Assembly: GCA_012295275.1 (NCBI GenBank) | Contig: CM022679.1 | Coordinates: 26,720,850-26,784,849 of the forward strand | Length of the DNA stretch: 64,000 nucleotides | Direction: 5' to 3' | DNA from: Chrysomallon squamiferum | Lineage: Eukaryota > Mollusca > Gastropoda > Neomphalida > Peltospiridae | Shown here: piece after piece, positions 56,416 through 64,000 of the stretch | How positions within the stretch are numbered: the stretch's first letter is position 1 | Layout: each line of letters opens with the position of its first letter | The notes under the pieces: generated by a model | Seen by the model: the letters and a program-made list of their open reading frames with translations, nothing else | Database searches by the model: none | Told to the model about the DNA's origin: nothing | Program-made: the position numbers and the translations under genes

Positions 56416-58107
56416 ATGGGTGGTAATTACTGTTGCTGCTGAAGTCTGAGAAGTGCAGTGTTTTATTTTATTGCATGAATTACTAATTGTGTGGAATAAC
56501 AGACCTGTTTAGTGCAGTTTTAGGCCATATTTTCATTGTGATGATAATGTTTATTATGAAGAAAGTTCATAGCAAGTTAAATTTTGATATACAAAACGTG
56601 TGATCAATATAAAGGCATACGGCAAATTAATACTAACTAATGCTATTAATGAGCTGGTAAATAAAAAAAAAAAATAACAGATTAATGATAATATTAGCAA
56701 AATGTTTGAATGAGTTTCATCTTTTTGTACTAGTTTAATTTCTATGTAATTTTTGGGATTATAAATAATTAACACATAAAAAGTAGAACTAATTAAGATA
56801 GAGCTTTCTTGTCAGTTGCTATCCATTTTGGAATCAACATAGAGCAAAGACCAAGAAGAGAAATTAGAAACCCAGTTGTAAGAGGTTTTGTAAAGCCCAT
56901 GAAAGTCACAAAAGCAATTATTCGATTGAGAAATACAGAAAACAGACCACTTTTGAATTAGGTGTGTTTTGAGTTAGTTTGATGCCAGTTCAAGTGATGG
57001 TGATCTCACAATAAGTTATTGATTGTTTCAGTTTATTCTCATTTTCATTTACTATCATGTCTAAAACTAGTTAAAGACTAGCTGAAATGCAACTTGCTGA
57101 TGAAACGTGTATTCTGTCTGTACAAGTATTTTTCAGAAATTTATGTCAGTAGAGATCAAACAGATGAGATTTAAAAGTATATTGACATGTATGTTAAATA
57201 TCATTATTTATTTTTTTATGTAAAAATTTAGCCTGTATCTAGAAATCTGGACCACCTCTGGTCCAAAGCTTGCTGAATAAATGATTCAGAACCAGTCCTT
57301 GAAGTGCAGAAGTCACTGTGTAAATATGTTTCATTTTAAACTTAGTGAAAATATATTAGCAAGTCTTATTTTTAAATTCTTGTGCTTCCATCCAGTATTC
57401 CTATCATTGGGAAGTTAGATCACAACAAAAGCAGGAAATACAGTACTCTAACAAGCAAGCTAATATAGGGGAAAATAAAATCTTATTAAAACCAAATAAT
57501 TGGGGTTTTTTAAATTTTTATATAAATCATCATACAGACTGTTGTTAGGATTAATGCAGTCTTAAAAACTATGTATAATTTATAACAGATACATTATTAT
57601 GAGTATATCCATTTGTAATGCTTCCCAAATTTTAACACATAAAAATACAATTTTTAAATTACATGCCTTCAAATATATTCCATTTCCTATCAGTGAAATT
57701 TGTAATGTTATGTGATTTTGATTTGTCACCACTATTCTTTAAGTTGTGAAAATAAGATTAAAATTCCATTGTAGCTTTTGTCAGTTGATGTCAGTGTCCA
57801 TTTTACTTTTGGAAGAAATTAAGTGTTGAACACAAGTTTTGATGATTATTTAATTTTGTTTCATTTATTCATTTCTTCATTTAGTTTTTGTTGTTGTTAT
57901 TATTATTGCTTTTTAAATATTATTTTTTTATGGCTTGTAAAATTATTATTATACTTTTTTTTTTTTTTTTTACAGAATGGTGAATCTGATGATATCTTTT
58001 CCGAATCTTTTGTATACTATTTACTTCTTGTTCCCAGCACTCTCATAGTTTTCATCATTTGTGTGTTCCTAAACTGGCTTGGTCTTAAATTTTTCCGACA
58101 TAACTGA
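56416..58107 (+). CDS. Proposed 66-residue single-pass membrane microprotein
   Basis: Three exons with matching phases: 56416-56422 (ATG GGT G, donor GTAATT), 56816-56877 (acceptor TCTTGTCAG, donor GTAAGA) and 57976-58107 (acceptor TTTACAG). The joined frame runs from an ATG in good initiation context (AAG before, G after) to a TGA. The product has a short N terminus, a basic patch (QRPRREIR), an acidic stretch (ESDDIFSESF), one hydrophobic helix (YYLLLVPSTLIVFIICVFL) and a tail WLGLKFFRHN. A strong donor, GTAAGT, follows one base after the stop codon, so the 3' UTR is probably spliced. The family is not recognised. The third exon is the best supported part; the first is a 7-base coding piece and remains a hypothesis. 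Confidence 0.55.
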
Positions 58108-59719
58108 GGTAAGTGCAGGGCTTGAAATAAACAGGGACAAGTAGCTATGGGATGTTTCTGTTTGCATGAAAAATGCACTTGTATTAATTACTATATTTGT
58201 GTTCTTTTTTGACATTTACTAACAAAAATTAATAAGAAGCATTTCAGCTTTATATGCTAAACCAGTAACAAATTACACAAAAATAAAATGATTTATTTAT
58301 CTGTTCAGTTTTTTTAAAAATATGATGCACTATTAAAACTACATGAAATATAATTTTTTCAACTTTTGTACTTTTGTATCATGTGGAGACAAGGCCATCA
58401 CCAGCAGTAATCAATTGTATTTTATGAGAACAATTCTTTTAGGTTGGGCTCTTACCGATGAAAATCATGAATGCCTCTATGCTAGATTTGTCTAATCAAA
58501 AAAGATGTTCATTTGCAGTGCCAGCACATAGCAAAAATTTCACATTGAGCTGTATAATCACAACTTCCAATATTCTTTATATTTGTCTTGAACAGTTGAT
58601 GTTGAAAATACTGAACAGTCAAACATAATGTTGGTACAATAATAGTTGTTTGAAAAATAATAACCTGATTGCAAACAATAGCTGATGTACATAGTTGAGG
58701 TTTAAACAATAGCTGATGTACACAGTTGAGGTTTAAACAATACCTGATGTACATAGTTGAGGTTTAAACAATAGCTGATGTACATAGTTGAGGTTTAAAC
58801 AATAGCTGATGTACACAGTTGAGGTTTAAACAATACCTGATGTACACAGTTGAGGTTTAAACAATAGCTGATGTACATAGTTGAGGTTTAAACAATAGCT
58901 GATGTACATAGTTGAGGTTTAAACAATAGCTGATGTACATAGTTGAGGTTTAAACAATAGCTGGTGTTGTGAAGTTAGGATGTAAACAATAGTGTGCACT
59001 TTTAATTATTTGAGAACATTTGCTGATGTATAGAGTTATATTTCAAACTATAATCAGTGTGTACACAGTTGGTGTATAATCATATAGTTCATGGAAATGA
59101 CTTTCAATGTCTACAATTTTTCTGTATTTTCTTTCTGACATTGTTTTTGCTTTTCTGTACTAAGTAAGAGGCATTGTAACTGTACTAGTTGTCTAAATCA
59201 ATTAATGTGAACTAACAATGATTTTTATTTATCATATTGTGCAGTTTAGCTTTTGAGATTAACACACTCAAAGCAAATACTAAGCTAAGAAAACTTTTTT
59301 TGTTTCTGCTTAAAATATGACTTATCACACCTGCACCTTTAATTGCCCTTAGTTTCATGATTATAGAGATCTTATTGCTCCTGATTTGTTACCTAATACC
59401 TTTCTGGAATGAGCTCTGAGGATTAGCTAAATTGTGTATTGCAGACGATTATGATTTAACATCAAATGCTTTTTCTCCTAGCAGTCTAGGTAACATGTAT
59501 ATGTATTTGATGTTGGTTGTATCAAATGAGTTGGTGTTATCAAAATTTACATGCATGTAAGTTTGAGCATACACACATATTTATAACAATTTCTCACATA
59601 TTCTTACTGTTACATTTGAACAGTTAACAATGTGTGTTTTCTGTATCTGTATTTGTTGGAACAACTGAAAATATCTTACATTTTTATTTATTTTTTTTTT
59701 TTTTTTTTTTTTATTTAAG
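58108..59719. other. Intron or spacer between the microprotein and the DED-kinase gene
   Basis: AT-rich DNA with the 31-base tandem array at 58675-58990. It ends in a long T run and an acceptor, TTTAAG, at 59719. No coding exon seen. Confidence 0.5.
58675..58990 (+). repeat. 31-base tandem repeat
   Basis: About ten copies of a 31-base unit, AACAATAGCTGATGTACATA plus GTTGAGGTTTA, with exact period 31. Two variable positions (AGCTG or ACCTG; ACATAG or ACACAG) suggest a three-unit higher-order pattern in the first six copies. The last unit is degenerate (AGCTGGTGTTGTGAAG). Confidence 0.95.
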
Positions 59720-59769
59720 GGAAACATTCATTGTTACAGTCTGCACTCATTTAACTGTTGCTGAGAACA
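59720..59769 (+). other. Probable 5' UTR exon segment of the DED-kinase
   Basis: A T-run plus TTTAAG acceptor precedes GGAAACATTCATTG. The segment continues without interruption to the ATG at 59770 and the donor at 59795. It could also be reached by splicing from the donor at 58109 after the microprotein stop codon. Confidence 0.45.
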
Positions 59770-62700
59770 ATGGCTTATGCAACTGGTATCAGTGGTAAGT
59801 ATGTCTGTCTGTCTTTCTAATGAATGAACCATTATGACAAATGAAATAAATATGCTAGTTGATAAGTGTTTATTGCCATACAAAGTACAAAACATTATTT
59901 TGAGTTATTGATACATTTTACCATTACCTGAAATTGTTCTGATAACTCAAAATATGAAGTACTCTTCATATATGATTTTCTTTTGAAAATAAAGAAATTC
60001 GACAATTGCTTTCTTCAATAGCAGATGAACTTAATTCTGATGAACAAGAACAGTTAAAATTTCTTTCTCGAGATGTTCTCAAGGAAAAGGACAAAATCGA
60101 AACACCACTAAATTTTTTTGATATATTACTTAAAAGTAAAACAATATGTCCAGAAAATATGGCATCCCTTGTAGAGGCTCTGAATTTGATGCAGCGTAGA
60201 GATGCCATTGAAAAGATTCAGAACTTTTACAGTGGAAAGAATATAAAGAACATCCCAAGATCAGAATCGTATATTTCTCCATTTACTTCCCAACTTTATA
60301 AGTTGGGCTGCGACATGGATGAAAAAGATGTTGAAAATTTGGCTTTTCAATATAAAAAAGCAAATAAATACAAAAATCGATGGGAACTGCTGACTCTGTT
60401 ATGCAAGGAATCTGTTTTGAACGACTTTGCAAGTATTGATACGGTGAGGAAACTTCTGAAGCTTGCCCCGGATAAGAACAGTGAGAGACTTCTCTATCTG
60501 CAGGAATATTCCTCACCTGATCAGTCATCAGAAACTGGTAATTATTGCATGGAATAAGAAAAATTATTTTAAAAAGAAGAAAAAAAAAATGATGAAAATA
60601 ACAGTTAACTGAAAGCAATTAGTATGTGTTATAGGAATTAGTTATTACAAATCCAATATAGACTGTAAATAAGATTATCAAATGTGAATTTAACTTGATT
60701 TAACTTGATATGGTTACATATCTGTTATATAATTATCATACAGTGTGTTCACAGTTAAATATTTCCAGTCAAAATAGCATCAACCTAGATGACAGTGGCA
60801 CTTTTATATTAATTTTTCAGTTGTGAAAAACACTTGGGGAAATTATAGTTTGAAATTAAAAACTTTTTGGTTAAATGTCTCAATAATTTGAGATTCTGTG
60901 AAAGGTATTTTAGGTCAAAAAAAAAAAAAAAAAAAAAAATGCTAAAAAATTTAAACATTGTGATCAGTAAAACACAACTTGATAAATTGTGGATAAATAT
61001 ATTGATTTTTGATTCATAGTTATTAATAATGATATATTAAAAAATAATACTTAAAATTGTACAATGTGTAAATGTATAATTATTTTCACTTAAGACAAAC
61101 AGTGGATGCAGTGAAAATGTAATCCAGATAATTGTAATTGTTGTAGGTCAAAATGTAATGGCATTCCCAGATGTGCCTGACTCATCATTGTTTCCTGATA
61201 ATTCACTGTCCCAGTCTAGTGAAGAGCCAGTAGCTGGAGATAAAGATGGCCAACACTACAACATCACAGCCAAGAAGATGAGCATAGCAGAAGTGAATGA
61301 ATATTTTAAGGAGGATAATAAATTGTGTTCTGGAGGAGGAGGAACAGTCTATAAAGGTTCAGATTTTTAATGCACTTGGATTCATAGTTATGTAGCAAAT
61401 CTATCCACTTGTCTAAGAAGTTGCAAATTATGTTTGATGAAGTTTGCCAATTTTATTAATCTTTTTGGTTTTATCTACCATCGGTAAAATTTATATGTTG
61501 CCTACATTCTGTTCTTTCCATATGCTTTGTTACTAATCAAAAATTGTTCCAAGAAATATATATCGCAGTAACTTGGGAGTGTACAAAATGAATTTAATCC
61601 TTTTATTGGTAGATTCATATTTATTAAAACTTTTCATAACTTGAATATACATGGTGCATAATTCAGATCTTTTGCTATTTATTATAGGATGTAAACAGTA
61701 TAATGACTGTGATGTGGTTGTCAAGATTTTGCATAATGATCTTGATAAAAAAAAGATGCTGGATTCATTCAAAATGGTAAAGTTTACCACTTTTTTTTCT
61801 GTTTTCTTTCTCTTTTTATTATTTGTTTTAGTTGTTATCAGAAAACAAAACAGTTACTTCCACTATAAATTAATGTTTTATATTTCTTGTTTTTAATTTT
61901 TTGTGTTCCATACACACATTCAAAGCACATACCAGTCTTTTGTGCTGCTATTGAGAAGTTGGAATGCACATAGCTCTTGAGAGAACCATAGAAGATGGAT
62001 CCTGTTACCCATTACAACTCAGCTTTGCATATCTCTCCATGTTCCATGACAGTATGACTAAATATTTGTGTTGCTGCAAGAGAAAACCAGACTAAACACA
62101 AAATTTACAAATTTATTATTTATTTTTCTGAATATAAAACTTTAGAAACATATCTCACAAAACATCCCCTCAAAATGTACATGAAAGTGTGAGGTGATCA
62201 CCAACCACTTAATGCCACTGTTTTAGCCAAGGCTAATCATTACCCCTCTCAAATTTGAATGCTAATGTACTTTTCAGAAAATACAAATAAAATGCCTTAG
62301 GTACATTATATATATATATATAAAAAATAATAATAATAATTTTTTTTTTTTTAAATTACAATTCTATAAATTAGCACATTCTGACATTCTGTGGCCTGTT
62401 ACTCAAAATAGCTGTTTCTGTCTTTGGCCTGATTTTCCTGTGCTGGGTCTCATTTCAGAGTTTTGGTTTATCTAATAGTTAATTTCAAATATTAATTATG
62501 TCAAATCACAAAATTTGATCAGCTTGTATATGCTGTTGATACTTGGGTGTTACGTCTGTACAACATTGTGTCAGTTCCTGCTATGATGATGATTTTGCTT
62601 GACTTTTATGTCTATATATTTTTTCAGCTGATGCTGTGATATCAATGTTTTTTGAGTGTTATGTCTACGTAACATTTTACCAGGCTCTTGATGTGCCTCA

Positions 62701-63694
62701 GCAAAATATTTGAATATGACAAATGTCTTTATATTTTTTTCAGGAGATGATTTCGTCCAGAAAAAAGCATCCTTTTTTGCTGCCATTGTTAGCTTATTGT
62801 GAGGAGAATCAAGAGGAAAATGGGTAATAACAAAGAAAAAAACAGGAATGAAACTGACTGTGACATCAGGCCATATAATGAGAATTATTGACTTCTTTAC
62901 CAGTCATTCCTTTATCATTGTACAACTAATCAAATAGAAAGAATTTTTTATTTAAAACTTTTTTGTTTAATTTTATATAAAATCTAATTGTTAACTGTAA
63001 AAATAGAATATTTATGGCAGATGTCCAGATCAAACACCCATTGGCACTTAGTATGAAGAAATATATTGATAAAATAATAAATCTGACAGATTTTATGAAT
63101 ATAATCATCTGTCTTGTTATCATAAGAGACTGGAAATGAATACTGACTGCTGAATCTAGCAGTTACATTTACTGTGTTGACAAATAAAATAAATTTCAGT
63201 AGTTGTTAGTTTAATTAAATTTTTTATAAGCATCTACAGATAGGATTCCAGTCATGATCTTTATTCAAGCCAGGCCTTAATAGATGGAATCCATCCACTC
63301 CCAAAAATGTCACTTAGGTGCAGAGAAGAAAATGTTTATCTTTAATTTTAAAATATTTATTTTTAATTCTTAAAATGTTTTATTTTAGATATATGTAGAA
63401 TAAAATGCAAACTAAAGCATTTTCAACTGTTTAAACAGCTAGAACACTTTCTAACAAGATGCTGTGGCATGATTATTCCTTTACATGTATTAATCATTTG
63501 ATGGTAAAGAAACAGTTCTATTCTTTCAGGCAGTACATTTTAATGTATCCATATATGATGAATGAAGATCTTGATACCCGTTTAAAACATGTGTGGGATA
63601 AAAAAGCTTTGTTATTGTTGGACGATTGTATTCGCATTGTGTACCAGGTGTCTGTTGGGTTAAAGTTCTTGCACCAAGATGATGGACATAACAG
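59770..63694 (+). CDS. Tandem death-effector-domain protein kinase, IRAK/Pelle-like (3' end outside window)
   Basis: Predicted adaptor kinase of cell-death or innate-immune signalling. Exons 59770-59794, 59995-60537, 61147-61356, 61688-61776, 62744-62823 and 63530-63694 join in frame; a non-coding first part opens at 59720. Residues about 9-85 look like a death-effector domain (LKFLSRDVL and an RRDAI charge-triad-like motif); residues about 97-175 look like a second, divergent one (LYKLGCDMDEKDVENLAFQY). A Ser/Asp-rich linker leads to a kinase N-lobe: glycine loop CSGGGGTVYKG (residues 250-260), beta-3 lysine K272 in DVVVKIL, a likely C-helix glutamate E290, HPFLLPLLAYCEE, hinge YILMYPYMMNEDLDTRL and VGLKFLHQ. 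The hinge and C-lobe start resemble IRAK/Pelle. The catalytic loop and DFG would be in the next exons. Death-domain kinases such as IRAK and Pelle carry one death domain instead. The second DED call is less sure than the first. Confidence 0.78.
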
Positions 63695-64000
63695 GTATGG
63701 AATTAACATGATCAGTACAAGGAAGAAAACAACTACAGTTAATTTATGCATCTTCATTTTAGTTAAATAGCTTGCTTTAAGTGAATGTGTTGATAGATAG
63801 ATACATTTGCACATGTACAATTGCAAGGCCATACATATCTTTATATATATATATTGCAGGATAGATGATTTTAGAGTTTGTGTCTAAAACAGATGCTAGT
63901 TCTTAGTTTGATATGTATGTAATATGAAATATGGTTAAGTCAGAACACATCTTGTATATCACAAATAATTAATCTGTCCATTGCTTTAGCTGTGGAATTT
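63695..64000 (+). other. Intron of the DED-kinase gene at the window edge
   Basis: Starts with the donor GTATGG. A TATATATTGCAG acceptor-like site near 63858 is followed by a frame that stops within a few codons and lacks a kinase catalytic loop, so no further exon is called. Confidence 0.6.

Noticed and set aside
56416-56442. Unspliced 8-codon frame MGGNYCCC
   Set aside because: Resembles a lipidation motif, but splicing at 56423 gives a longer coherent product; kept only as an alternative.
56878-56962. Extension of the microprotein exon 2 frame to TAG at about 56959
   Set aside because: The same frame stays open past 56877, but the GTAAGA donor and the phase match to 57976 are better; intron retention would give a different short basic tail.

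Overview
This is a window of an animal nuclear genome, almost certainly a lophotrochozoan and probably a mollusc. Genes have GT-AG introns, coding exons are GC-richer islands in very AT-rich DNA, microsatellites are extremely dense, and the mollusc-associated word AAGGGAGATAAC occurs in introns. No prokaryotic or viral gene blocks are seen. All products and exon boundaries were read by eye from frame continuity, splice signals and remembered family motifs; no database search was run.

Layout. (1) 1423-15545, + strand: the 3' two thirds of a GluN2-like NMDA receptor subunit gene. It starts upstream of the window and has twelve constant exons plus two alternative, equal-length exons for membrane segment M1. 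(2) 20337-24669 and 29498-33313, + strand: two tandem paralogous 7TM receptors, each with two coding exons, a somatomedin-B-like cysteine module and a Methuselah-like (class B) 7TM bundle. (3) 36520-46421, - strand: a complete 14-exon MGRN1/RNF157-type RING E3 ubiquitin ligase. (4) 48904-52725, + strand: a UBALD (FAM100) gene, head-to-head with the ligase; the same pairing exists in vertebrates. (5) 56416-58107, + strand: a proposed three-exon, 66-residue single-pass membrane microprotein. (6) 59770 to beyond the right edge, + strand: a gene whose product starts with tandem death-effector-like domains and continues into an IRAK/Pelle-like protein kinase domain; the catalytic-loop exons lie outside the window.

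The most unusual points are the DED-DED-kinase architecture, the duplicated M1 exons together with a pore lacking the canonical asparagines and a lysine at an agonist-site threonine, the 66-residue microprotein that may share a transcript with the DED-kinase, and the pattern that many introns carry their own private degenerate minisatellite. In two clear cases the minisatellite copies a 3' splice site with its adjoining exon start. A complex inverted-repeat element with terminal inverted repeats lies at 55257-55772.

The genes do not form one pathway. The NMDA receptor and the two 7TM receptors are membrane signalling proteins. MGRN1-UBALD looks like an ancient microsyntenic pair. The DED-kinase looks like an innate-immunity or cell-death adaptor kinase.
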